Below are positions 1 through 7,811 of a stretch of 64,000 nt of DNA, piece after piece. A program made the translations under genes and the position numbers. Source of the stretch: JAEUJM01 sp041908445. GTDB taxonomy: Bacteria; Actinomycetota; Acidimicrobiia; Acidimicrobiales; DATDAH01. The stretch spans positions 1 through 64,000 of the forward strand of contig JAYRFK010000006.1 in assembly GCA_041908445.1 (NCBI GenBank). The letters are read 5' to 3'. Below the pieces are notes generated by a model. It ran no database searches. It saw nothing but the letters and a program-made list of their open reading frames with translations, and was not told where the DNA came from. Every line of letters begins with the position of its first letter. Within the stretch, counting starts at the first letter, position 1.

Positions 1-252
1 GAGGTCGTCTTCGGCGGCCGGCCCATGGATCGCCAGCACGCGATCGAGGTGTACGAGGCCCACAACGCCGACGTGATCCTGCGCACGCCGTCGGACCGGA
101 TCCTCGTGTACGAGCTCGGCGCCGGGTGGGAGCCCCTGTGCACCTTCCTCGGCGTCGCGGTCCCCGACGAGCCGTTCCCCGCGTCGAACTCCACCGAGGA
201 GTTCCGGACCCGGGCCGCCGCCCGCGCCCAGGAGGCCGCCGGCGGCACCTGA
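1..252 (+). CDS. Sulfotransferase-family protein, C-terminal fragment
   Basis: The reading frame is open from the first base of the window, so the gene begins upstream and only about 83 C-terminal residues are visible. They include FGGRP, then HAIEVYEAHNADV, LVYELGAGWEPLC, FLGVAVPDEPFP, and an end rich in Ala and Arg. This pattern (binding-region helix, LLV-Y, GWEPLC-FLG-P-P-PFP) is typical of the C-terminus of small PAPS-dependent sulfotransferase-like proteins of actinobacteria. The catalytic N-terminal part cannot be checked. The Met at position 25 is internal and not a likely start. The gene converges on the hisN-like gene with a hairpin between them. Confidence 0.65.
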   Translation, partial: EVVFGGRPMDRQHAIEVYEAHNADVILRTPSDRILVYELGAGWEPLCTFLGVAVPDEPFPASNSTEEFRTRAAARAQEAAGGT

Positions 253-313
253 CCGTTCCTCCAGCAGGAACGCGCGGTACCGCCGTTCCGTTTCTGCTGG
301 AAGAAGGGCGGTC
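251..313. terminator. Bidirectional hairpin between convergent genes
   Basis: The outer arms GACCG and CGGTC and the inner arms CCAGCAGGAACG and CGTTCC-gttt-CTGCTGG fold into a long, interrupted hairpin. It lies between the stop of the sulfotransferase fragment on the plus strand and the stop of the phosphatase gene on the minus strand. No U-tract is visible. The position suggests termination for both genes. Confidence 0.55.
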
Positions 314-1133
314 AGGGGGTGAAGAGGGCCTGGGCGAGGTCCCACGTCGGCGGGTCCGCGGCCACGAGCAGGCCCCTGCCGCCGGGCTCGGGGCGGTAGG
401 GGGTGCCGTCGGGCCGGGTGGCCACGCCGCCGGCCTCGCGCACGAGCAACGTGCCCGGGGCGTGGTCCCACGGGAGGGTGCGCCAGAAGAAGACGAAGTC
501 GGTGTCGCCCTCGACCAGCGCCGGGTACTCGGTGCCGGCGCAGTGCCGGCCGGCCGAGATGGCGCCGAAGCGGTCGAGGTTGGGGGTGACCAGGGCGCGG
601 GTGGCGTCGTCGAGGTAGCGGGTGAGGACGGCGCCCCGCAGGGCCCCGGTGGTGTCCGCCCGCGGTCGCGTGACGAGGCGCTCGCCGTCGACGGTGGCAC
701 CGCTGCCCCGCTCGGCCACGTAGAGGCGCCCGGTGACCGGCTGGTAGATCCACGACGCCGCCGTCTCGCCGCCCACGACGAGGGCCACCATGACCGCCCA
801 GTCGGGCTTGCCCCACACGAAGTTGCCGGTGCCGTCGAGGGGGTCGACCAGCCAGACCCGGTCGGCGCTGAGGGCGTCCATGGTGCCGGCGTCGGCCGCG
901 ACCGCCTCCTCGCCGACGACCGGCGTCCCGGGGTCGAGGGCGGCGAGGCCGGCGGTGAGCAGGTCCTCGGCCTCGCGGTCGGCGACCGTGACGAGCTCAC
1001 CCTTCGACTTCTCCACGACCTCGCCGTCGGCCAGCGCTCGGAAGCGGGGCTCGATGACGGCGGCGCTGACCTCGCGCACGAGGTCGGCGACCCGCTCCAC
1101 CAGGTCGTCGACGGGGCGCACGGCGGGCGGCAC
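312..1133 (-). CDS. hisN: Inositol-monophosphatase family phosphatase (histidinol-phosphatase HisN type)
   Basis: A 273-residue protein, full length for the IMPase superfamily of Mg-dependent phosphomonoesterases. Visible motifs are the metal-binding Glu of VVGEEAV, the DPLDGTGNF box with its acidic metal ligands at about residues 90-97, and the C-terminal WDHAPGTLLVREAGG box whose Asp completes the metal site. In actinobacteria the closest type is HisN, which dephosphorylates histidinol phosphate. Inositol-1-phosphatase or fructose-bisphosphatase activity cannot be excluded from sequence, and no his genes are nearby. It starts at GTG 10 nt after the stop of the upstream ABC exporter gene, so it is probably the last gene of that operon. 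Confidence 0.8.
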   Translation of the reverse strand: MPPAVRPVDDLVERVADLVREVSAAVIEPRFRALADGEVVEKSKGELVTVADREAEDLLTAGLAALDPGTPVVGEEAVAADAGTMDALSADRVWLVDPLDGTGNFVWGKPDWAVMVALVVGGETAASWIYQPVTGRLYVAERGSGATVDGERLVTRPRADTTGALRGAVLTRYLDDATRALVTPNLDRFGAISAGRHCAGTEYPALVEGDTDFVFFWRTLPWDHAPGTLLVREAGGVATRPDGTPYRPEPGGRGLLVAADPPTWDLAQALFTP

Positions 1134-1143
1134 GTCGGGCCCC

Positions 1144-3048
1144 TCAGGCGATCTCGGCCGCGGCCGCCGCGAACTGCGCCTGGTAGAGGTCGTGGTAGGC
1201 GCCGCCGGCGGCGAGCAGCTCGTCGTGGTTGCCCTGCTCGACGATGCGCCCGTGCTCCATCACGAGGATGATGTCGGCGTCGCGGATGGTCGAGAGGCGG
1301 TGGGCGATGACGAAGCTCGTACGGTTCGAGCGCAGCGCGGCCATGGCGTGCTGGATGAGCACCTCGGTGCGGGTGTCGACCGAGCTGGTGGCCTCGTCGA
1401 GGATCAGGATGGTCGGGTCGGCCAGGAAGGCCCGCGCGATGGTGAGCAGCTGCTTCTCGCCGGCGCTGACCCGCCCGCCCTCGTCGTCGAGCACGGTGTC
1501 GTAGCCGTCGGGCAGCGAGTGGACGAAGCGGTCGACGTAGGTGGCCTTGGCCGCCTCGAGGATCTGCTCCTCGGTGGCGTCGAAGTTGCCGTACGCGATG
1601 TTGTCGCGGATCGTGCCGCCGAAGAGCCAGGTGTCCTGGAGGACCATGCCCAGGTTCGACCGCAGCTCGCGCCGGGTCATGCGGGCGATGTTGCGCCCGT
1701 CGAGGCGGATCTCACCGCCGTCGAGCTCGTAGAAGCGCATGATCAGGTTGACCAGCGTCGTCTTGCCCGCGCCGGTCGGGCCGACGATGGCGACGGTCTG
1801 GCCGGGCTCGGCGGTGAGGGTCAGGTCCTCGATCAGGGGCTGGTCGGGTGCGTAGGAGAAGTGGACGTGGTCGAACTCGACCCGACCCTGCGGCTCGGGG
1901 TCGGTGAGCGGCTCGAGGTCGTCGGACGTCTCCTCCTCGGCGTCGAGCAGCTCGAAGACCCGCTCGGCCGAGGCGATGCCCGACTGCATGACGTTGGCCA
2001 TCGAGGCCAGCTGGGTGAGCGGCTGGGTGAACTGGCGGGTGTACTGGATGAAGGCCTGGATGTCGCCGATGCTCATCGACCCGCCGGCGACCTTCATGCC
2101 GCCCACCACGGCGATGGCCACGTAGTTCAGGTTCCCGAAGAACATCATCGCCGGCTGGATCGTCCCGGAGATGAACTGGGCGCCGAAGCTGGCCTTGAAG
2201 AGCTGCTCGTTCTCCTCGTCGAAGCGGCGGCGCACGTCCTCCTGGCGGCCGAGGACCCGGATCAGGGCATGACCGGTGAAGGCCTCCTCGACCTGGGCGT
2301 TGAGCGCGCCGGTGTGGCGCCACTGGGCGATGAACCGGGGCTTCGAGCGCTGGGCGATGGCCTTCACCGTCCACAGCGACAGGGGCACCGTCACCAGCGC
2401 GATGAGGGCGAGCTCCCACGAGATCGTGAACATCATCACCAGCACGCCCACGATCGTGAGCGTGCTCGTCAGCATCTGGCTGAGGGTCTGCTGGAGGCTC
2501 TGGGCCACGTTGTCGATGTCGTTGGTGACCCGGCTGAGCAGGTCGCCGCGGGCGTGGCGGTCGATGTAGGACAGCGGGAGCCGGTGGATCTTCTCCTCGA
2601 TGTCGGCCCGCAGCTGGAACATCGTGCGCTGGACCACGCCGGCGAGCACGTAGGACTGGAGGTAGGAGAGCAGCGCCGAGCCGGCGTAGATGCAGGCGGC
2701 GAACGCCAGCAGGCGGTGCAGCTTCGAGTAGTCGATGCCCGTGCCGCTGAACACGCCGGCGACGATGACGTTGGTGGCCCGGCCGAGGATCCGCGGGCCG
2801 CTCACCGAGAGGGCCACGCTCACGATGGCCAGCACCACGACCAGCCCGGCCCACACTCGGTCCGGGCCCATGCGCCGCAGCAGGCGGCGGGTGGAGGCGC
2901 CGAAGTTGGCCGAGCGCTCGACCGGCATGCCGGCGGCCGACCAGCGGCCGGCGGCGCGCGCCTCGCCGATGGGCGGTTTCAGCGCCTGCTGGTCGTTCTC
3001 GAGCTCGGCCTCGCCCTCGGCGGCGCCCGGCGGGATCGGCCCGGTCAC
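1144..3048 (-). CDS. ABC exporter half-transporter (catalytic partner)
   Basis: A 634-residue fusion of a six-helix exporter domain and a nucleotide-binding domain, type IV (multidrug/lipid exporter fold). The NBD has Walker A GPTGAGKTT near residue 424, Walker B ILILDEATSSVD near 549 with the catalytic Glu, and the switch His in VIAHRLSTI near 579. The signature reads VSAGEK instead of LSGGQ. It starts at GTG and lies 118 nt downstream of a second half-transporter on the same strand. The two NBDs are complementary in their defects, as in asymmetric heterodimers such as TM287/288 or LmrCD. The substrate is unknown; drug, lipid or peptide export are all possible. Confidence 0.85.
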   Translation of the reverse strand: MTGPIPPGAAEGEAELENDQQALKPPIGEARAAGRWSAAGMPVERSANFGASTRRLLRRMGPDRVWAGLVVVLAIVSVALSVSGPRILGRATNVIVAGVFSGTGIDYSKLHRLLAFAACIYAGSALLSYLQSYVLAGVVQRTMFQLRADIEEKIHRLPLSYIDRHARGDLLSRVTNDIDNVAQSLQQTLSQMLTSTLTIVGVLVMMFTISWELALIALVTVPLSLWTVKAIAQRSKPRFIAQWRHTGALNAQVEEAFTGHALIRVLGRQEDVRRRFDEENEQLFKASFGAQFISGTIQPAMMFFGNLNYVAIAVVGGMKVAGGSMSIGDIQAFIQYTRQFTQPLTQLASMANVMQSGIASAERVFELLDAEEETSDDLEPLTDPEPQGRVEFDHVHFSYAPDQPLIEDLTLTAEPGQTVAIVGPTGAGKTTLVNLIMRFYELDGGEIRLDGRNIARMTRRELRSNLGMVLQDTWLFGGTIRDNIAYGNFDATEEQILEAAKATYVDRFVHSLPDGYDTVLDDEGGRVSAGEKQLLTIARAFLADPTILILDEATSSVDTRTEVLIQHAMAALRSNRTSFVIAHRLSTIRDADIILVMEHGRIVEQGNHDELLAAGGAYHDLYQAQFAAAAAEIA

Positions 3049-3166
3049 CGGCCCACCCCCATCGTTTGCAGCGTCGTTCTCGACGCACTGGCGACCGGAA
3101 TCCGCACGTCATTGCGTCGAGTCCGCGGGAACCGGGGCGCGGGGACGGTGTGGAGACGCCGCCGGG

Positions 3167-4900
3167 TCACGCCACGGCCTCCTCGGTGCGCTGCGACTCG
3201 ATGATCTCGGCGTAGGTCGGGCACGACGCCAGGAGCTCGCGGTGGGTACCGAGGCCGACGGTGGCGCCGTCCTCGAGCACGAGGATCTGGTCGGCGTTGA
3301 TGATGGTCGAGACCCGCTGCGCCACGATCAGGACGGTGGCGTTCGCCGTCACCGGCGCCAGCGCCGCCCGCAGCCGGGCGTCGGTGGCGAGGTCGAGGGC
3401 CGAGAACGAGTCGTCGAAGAGGTAGATGCCCGGCTTGCGGACGATGGCCCGGGCGATGGCGAGGCGCTGGCGCTGACCGCCGGAGACGTTCGTGCCGCCC
3501 TGGCTGATGCGCGCCTCGAGACCGCCGTCCATGGCCTCGACGAAGTCCCTGGCCTGGGCGATCTCGAGCGCGGCCCAGAGCTCGTCGTCGGTGGCATCGG
3601 GGTCGGCCTGGCGCAGGTTGGAGGCCACCGTCCCCGTGAAGAGGTACGGCTTCTGGGGGACGAGGCCGATGCGGCTCCACAGCAGATCGAGGTCGAGGTC
3701 GCGGACGTCGACCCCGTCGATCGTCACCGAGCCGTCGGTGACGTCGAACAGGCGGGGGACGAGGTTCAGCAGGGTCGTCTTGCCGGCGCCGGTGCTGCCG
3801 ATGATGGCGGTGGTGGTGCCGGGCTCGGCCCGCAGGTCGATGTCGCACAGCACGGGGTGCTCGGCGCCCGGGTACGAGAAGCCGACGCCGCGCAGCTCGA
3901 GGGTGTTGCGCTCGGGGAGCGCGGTCACCGGGTCCGCGGGCTGCGCCACGGACGACTCGGTGTCGAGCACCTCGGCGATGCGCTCGGCGCAGACGGAGGC
4001 CCGCGGCACCATCATGGCCACGAAGGTCGCCATCATCACCGACATCAGGATCTGGATGAGGTAGCTGAGGAAGGCGATGAGGGCGCCGATCTGCATGTCG
4101 CCGGCGCCGATGCGGTTCCCCCCGAACCAGACCGCGGCGATGCTCGACAGGTTCAGCACGATCATGACGGTCGGGAACATGAGCGCCATCAGACGGCCCG
4201 CCCGCAGCGAGACCAGGGTCAGGTCGTCGTTGGCCAGGGCGAACCGGGCCGACTCCTCGGGCTCGCGGACGAAGGCACGGACGACCCGGATGCCGGTGAT
4301 CTGCTCGCGCAGCACCTCGTTGACGCGGTCGATGCGGGTCTGCATCGCCTGGAACTGGGGCACCATGCGCACGATCACGTTGCCGACGCCGAGCAGCAGC
4401 GCCGGCACGCTCACCAGCAACAGCAGCGAGAGCGGTCCGTCCTCGCGCACCGCCATGACCACGCCGCCGACCACCGTGATGGGGGCGGCGATCAGCATCG
4501 TGCAGACCATGACGACCAGCACCTGCACCTGGGTGACGTCGTTGGTGATGCGGGTGATGAGCGATGGCGCACCGAAGCGGCCGACCTCCTGGGCCGAGAA
4601 GTCGGTGACCCGCTCGAAGAGCCCGCCCCGCACGTCGCGCCCGAAGGCCATCGCGGCCTTCGACCCGAAGTAGGTGGCGCCGATGGCGAAGAGGACCTGG
4701 ACCGCGGTGATGACGAGCATGACCGCGCCGACCCGCCAGATGTAGCCCGTGTCCCCGGTGACCACACCGTTGTCGATGATGTCGGCGTTGAGGTTGGGCA
4801 AGGTCAGCGTGGCCATGGTGGCCACGACCTGGAACCCGACGACGTACCAGAGCAGGCGCAGGTAGGGCCGCAGGCCCGACCGCAGGAGCCGGGTCAGCAC
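3167..4900 (-). CDS. ABC exporter half-transporter (degenerate-site partner)
   Basis: A 577-residue half-transporter with an N-terminal six-helix domain and a C-terminal NBD. Walker A is GSTGAGKTT near residue 369 and the signature VSGGQRQR is canonical near 474. Walker B reads YLFDDSFSALD, with Asp where the catalytic Glu should be, and the switch His is replaced by Gln (VAQRVSTI). This subunit should therefore supply the inactive half of a heterodimer. The partner lacks the canonical signature that would face this degenerate site, so the two losses agree. Probably the first gene of an operon with 1144-3048 and the phosphatase gene. It starts at GTG. Confidence 0.85.
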   Translation of the reverse strand: MLTRLLRSGLRPYLRLLWYVVGFQVVATMATLTLPNLNADIIDNGVVTGDTGYIWRVGAVMLVITAVQVLFAIGATYFGSKAAMAFGRDVRGGLFERVTDFSAQEVGRFGAPSLITRITNDVTQVQVLVVMVCTMLIAAPITVVGGVVMAVREDGPLSLLLLVSVPALLLGVGNVIVRMVPQFQAMQTRIDRVNEVLREQITGIRVVRAFVREPEESARFALANDDLTLVSLRAGRLMALMFPTVMIVLNLSSIAAVWFGGNRIGAGDMQIGALIAFLSYLIQILMSVMMATFVAMMVPRASVCAERIAEVLDTESSVAQPADPVTALPERNTLELRGVGFSYPGAEHPVLCDIDLRAEPGTTTAIIGSTGAGKTTLLNLVPRLFDVTDGSVTIDGVDVRDLDLDLLWSRIGLVPQKPYLFTGTVASNLRQADPDATDDELWAALEIAQARDFVEAMDGGLEARISQGGTNVSGGQRQRLAIARAIVRKPGIYLFDDSFSALDLATDARLRAALAPVTANATVLIVAQRVSTIINADQILVLEDGATVGLGTHRELLASCPTYAEIIESQRTEEAVA

Positions 4901-5040
4901 GACGGCCGACGCCGGGGTCGACGGCGCGATTCGAGCGCCGTCCGCTCGTGGGGGCCGTCTGACATCGGAGGCGAGGCTACCGGCCGTTCGGGAGGTCCGA
5001 TCCGCCGGAGGCGGAGCGGATCAGGTCGGGGTCGACCGGT

Positions 5041-5073
5041 GTCGGGCCGGTGTCGGGTCGGTGTCGGGCCGGG
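5041..5073. repeat. Three tandem 11-bp repeats in a divergent intergenic region
   Basis: Three copies of GTCGGGYCGGK lie end to end in the 279-bp gap between the ABC exporter genes (minus) and the GH127 gene (plus). The rest of this gap is GC-rich and I see no ORF. The repeat could be slippage of low-complexity sequence or a regulator binding array. The unit does not resemble the GAAAC-type boxes at 22.9-29.4 kb. Confidence 0.5.
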
Positions 5074-5179
5074 CTCAGCGGAGCGCCGGGTGGGCGGTCG
5101 TGGGGATCGCGACCATCTCGGTCGTCGGCAGGGGCGCGCGGCGGGAGGACGTCCCGGGGGTCTGGTTGACTGCCGTCCC

Positions 5180-7003
5180 ATGGGAACGGGTGCAGGTACG
5201 GGCGCCGGGGAGCGGCCGGCCGCCGGGCTGGAGGTCGAGCTGGCCGACGGGTTCTGGTCGCCTCGCCAGGCGCAGCTGCGCGAGCACACCCTCGAGGTGC
5301 AGCTCAACCGCTTGGAGGAGCAGGGGGTGGTCGACAACTTCCGCCGCCTCGCCGGCGCCGCCGATCCGACGGCCGTGCCCCGGCGGGCCATGCACTTCTG
5401 CGACTCCGACCTGTACAAGTGGCTCGAGGCGGCGGTGCTGGCCGGGCGCCTCGACCTGGCGGAGCCGGTGGTCGACCTGGTCGAGGCGGTGCAGGCGCCC
5501 GACGGCTACGTGCACACCCACTACGGCGTCGACGGGATGCCGGCGCGCTACTCGGATCTGGACTTCGGCCACGAGCACTACTGCTTCGGGCACCTCTTCG
5601 AGGCGGCCGTCGCGCACCACTCGGTCACCGGGTCGACCCGCCTGCTCGACGTGGCCACCCGGCTCGCCGACCACCTCGTCGCGACCTTCGGGCCCGGCCG
5701 TGACGAGCGCACCGACGCGCACCCCGAGGTCGAGCTGGCGTTGTGCCGGCTGGCGGCGGCCACCGGGAACGCCCGCTACGTCGACCACGCCGCCTGGGCC
5801 CTCGAGCACCGGCTGGCGGCGGCGGGCTCGTCGCTCGAGGCCTACGCGCTGTCGGGCCACGCGGTGCGGGCGCTGTACCTGTCCTCGGGGATCGCCGAGG
5901 TGGCGCTGGCCACGGGCGACGAGCGATGGGCCGGTGCGGTGTCCCGCCTGTTCGACCGGATGGTCTCCGTGCACGCCTACCCGACCGGCGCGCTCGGGGG
6001 GCGGTGGCTGGGTGAGATGACCGGTCGCCCCTACGAGCAGCCCGACGCCGCCTCCTACACCGAGAGCTGCGCCGCCGTGGCCGCCACCCAGTTCTCGGCG
6101 CGGGTGTGGCGGCTCACCGGCGACCCCCGCGCGCTCGACCAGGTCGAGCTGCTGCTCTTCAACGCCGTGCCCTGCGGCGTCGGCGCCGGCGGCGACACCT
6201 GGTTCTACTCCCAGCCCCACGCCGTGGACGAGGTCGGCCCCGACGTGAACCCCTGGGCCTACGACTTCGACTACGGGATGATGATGCTGGCCGAGTGGTT
6301 CCCGGCCCGCCGCCACGGCTGGTTCCTGGTGCCGTGCTGCCCGCCGAACCTGGCGCGGCTGTTCGCCTCGGTCGACCGCTACGCCGCCGAGGTCGACGCG
6401 GTCGGCGACCTGCTGGTGCACCTGCCGGTCGCCTCGCGGATCCGCGGCGGCGGGTGGGACGTCGAGGTCGGCGGCGGGTATCCGGCCGACGGCGTGGTCT
6501 CGGTGACGGTCCACGCCGCACCGGGCGACGACCGCACGGTGCGGGTGCGCCGCCCTGGCTGGGCCGGGGGGTCGGGGCGCGCGTGCCACGACCAGGTGGC
6601 CGCCGCGGTCGGATCGCCGGGCCGGGTGGACCTGTCGGTGGACTGGCAGTGGTGGACGACCGACCACCGGGTCGAGGGCGGCGCCGGCCGGGTCCACCTC
6701 CGCCGCGGTCCGGTCGTGCACTGCCTCGAGGGCGTCGACCACGGGGGCGTCGACCTCCGCGACGTGGTCGCCGACCCGACCCGCCCGCCCGCGGAGGCGT
6801 TCGCGGTGCGCCCGCCCGCGCCGGCCCTCCACCACCCGGTCGGCGCGGCCGATGACGGCGCGGAGCCGCTCGCCGCCCGCCCCGTCCCCTACGCCGAGTG
6901 GGCCAACCGGGGCACCACCACCATGCGCCTCCGCTTCCCCGCGGCACGGCCTCGCGACCACCGCACGCGCGCGTCGGGACTCGCGGAGCGGTCGGGGGGG
7001 TAG
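5180..7003 (+). CDS. GH127-type glycoside hydrolase (beta-L-arabinofuranosidase family, DUF1680)
   Basis: A 607-residue protein with the DUF1680/GH127 (alpha/alpha)6 barrel pattern. Diagnostic features are TESC at about residues 294-297 and the CCPPN motif at about 386-390. In the founding member HypBA1 the corresponding Glu and three Cys bind zinc and one Cys is the nucleophile. Other family blocks are ADGFWSPRQ near the N-terminus, the YKWLEA and DGYVHTHY boxes and YDFDYGMMMLAEWFP. No signal peptide is visible, so it is probably cytoplasmic. I chose ATG 5180 because the DUF1680 homology begins just after it, although the frame is open much further upstream opposite the ABC genes. The exact sugar substrate cannot be read from sequence. 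Confidence 0.85.
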   Translation: MGTGAGTGAGERPAAGLEVELADGFWSPRQAQLREHTLEVQLNRLEEQGVVDNFRRLAGAADPTAVPRRAMHFCDSDLYKWLEAAVLAGRLDLAEPVVDLVEAVQAPDGYVHTHYGVDGMPARYSDLDFGHEHYCFGHLFEAAVAHHSVTGSTRLLDVATRLADHLVATFGPGRDERTDAHPEVELALCRLAAATGNARYVDHAAWALEHRLAAAGSSLEAYALSGHAVRALYLSSGIAEVALATGDERWAGAVSRLFDRMVSVHAYPTGALGGRWLGEMTGRPYEQPDAASYTESCAAVAATQFSARVWRLTGDPRALDQVELLLFNAVPCGVGAGGDTWFYSQPHAVDEVGPDVNPWAYDFDYGMMMLAEWFPARRHGWFLVPCCPPNLARLFASVDRYAAEVDAVGDLLVHLPVASRIRGGGWDVEVGGGYPADGVVSVTVHAAPGDDRTVRVRRPGWAGGSGRACHDQVAAAVGSPGRVDLSVDWQWWTTDHRVEGGAGRVHLRRGPVVHCLEGVDHGGVDLRDVVADPTRPPAEAFAVRPPAPALHHPVGAADDGAEPLAARPVPYAEWANRGTTTMRLRFPAARPRDHRTRASGLAERSGG

Positions 7004-7040
7004 GGGAGTCGGGTACCGACATCCCGACGGAGGTTCCCCC

Positions 7041-7130
7041 GTGCTCTACACCATCCTGGTCATCATCGCCCTCATCATCCTGGCGGTGATCATCCTCAAC
7101 GTGATCCGCAGCCGGGGTCGGAGCATCTGA
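7041..7130 (+). CDS. Single-span membrane microprotein (29 aa)
   Basis: A GTG-started ORF of 29 residues: LYTILVIIALIILAVIILNV followed by the basic tail IRSRGRSI. It is one continuous transmembrane helix with a positive C-terminal end. A purine-rich GGAGG at 7029-7033 sits 7 nt before the GTG, and a strong hairpin (7137-7163) follows the stop, so it looks like a self-contained gene. I recognise no family. Tiny hydrophobic proteins of this type are common but poorly annotated in actinobacteria. Confidence 0.6.
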   Translation: MLYTILVIIALIILAVIILNVIRSRGRSI

Positions 7131-7136
7131 CCCCAA

Positions 7137-7163
7137 GGCCCGCCCGGGGCGGTCGGGCGGGCC
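7137..7163 (+). terminator. Rho-independent-like hairpin
   Basis: A perfect 9-bp stem (GGCCCGCCC and GGGCGGGCC) around a 9-nt loop, 6 nt after the stop of the 29-residue membrane protein. There is no U-run, which is usual for high-GC actinobacteria. Confidence 0.65.
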
Positions 7164-7198
7164 GCTGGGCGGGCGGGGGGACGCGTAGGGTGCCGGCC

Positions 7199-7666
7199 GT
7201 GGAGCTGGCACCGGACACCGTCGACCTCTACGTGCGTCACGCCTTCCGGGGCATCGAGGCGGTGCTCGACCGCCTCGACGACGAGACCGTGAACGTGCGC
7301 CCCGAGGGGTGGGGAACGAACTCGGTCGCCGGGCTCGTCGTGCACTGCTGCGAGCTCACCCCGTCCTGGTTCGCCATGCCGGGCCTCGGACGCGAGAGCG
7401 TGCGAGACCGTGACGCCGAGTTCGGGGCCGTGGCCACGGTCGCCGAGCTGCGGGAGCGGATCGCCGCAGCGGTCGAGCAGACCACAGGGCTGATCCGCGA
7501 GTTCGATGCCGGCCCGACCGCCACCGATCACGAGATGCGGGCGTTCATGCCCGGCACCGACCGGAGTGACGGGGCGTTGGTGTTGCACGTGCTCGAGGAG
7601 CTCTACCAGCACCTCGGCCACATGGAGGTGACCGCCGACGCGGTCGCCCCGCCGCCAGTCGACTAG
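7199..7666 (+). CDS. DinB-like / mycothiol-dependent maleylpyruvate isomerase-fold protein
   Basis: About 155 residues, the usual size of a DinB/DUF664 four-helix bundle. Supporting features are an N-terminal helix with ALDRLDDETVN-like spacing, the buried segment VAGLVVHCCELTPSWFAMPGLG with a potential metal-binding His, and a second conserved His in LHVLEELYQHLGHME. The family includes thiol-dependent (mycothiol, bacillithiol) transferases, but the substrate here is unknown. GTG 7199 is preferred over GTG 7190 because TAGGGT (7186-7191) lies 7 nt before it, an arrangement seen at several leaderless starts in this window. Confidence 0.7.
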   Translation: MELAPDTVDLYVRHAFRGIEAVLDRLDDETVNVRPEGWGTNSVAGLVVHCCELTPSWFAMPGLGRESVRDRDAEFGAVATVAELRERIAAAVEQTTGLIREFDAGPTATDHEMRAFMPGTDRSDGALVLHVLEELYQHLGHMEVTADAVAPPPVD

Positions 7667-7811
7667 CGCTACTCGGCGCGGGCGGGGGTGGCGACAGCCG
7701 CCGCCGCGGTGGGCGAGGGGTCGGCGAGGTCGGGCGGCGCGGTCGGTGTCGGGGTCGCGCCGGCGCCGAGCCCGGCGCGTACGCCCACGAGCCGGCAGTC
7801 GGGTCCCGCCG

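Noticed and set aside
2735..5179. Long open plus-strand frame running into the GH127 gene
   Set aside because: It lies opposite two clear ABC exporter genes and has low-complexity Arg/Asp/Gly composition. The GH127 homology begins only after ATG 5180.
7669..7811. A small gene between the DinB-like and DUF222-HNH genes
   Set aside because: Only Gly/Ala/Arg-rich frames without a ribosome binding site or codon signal. I see nothing else in these 140 bp.
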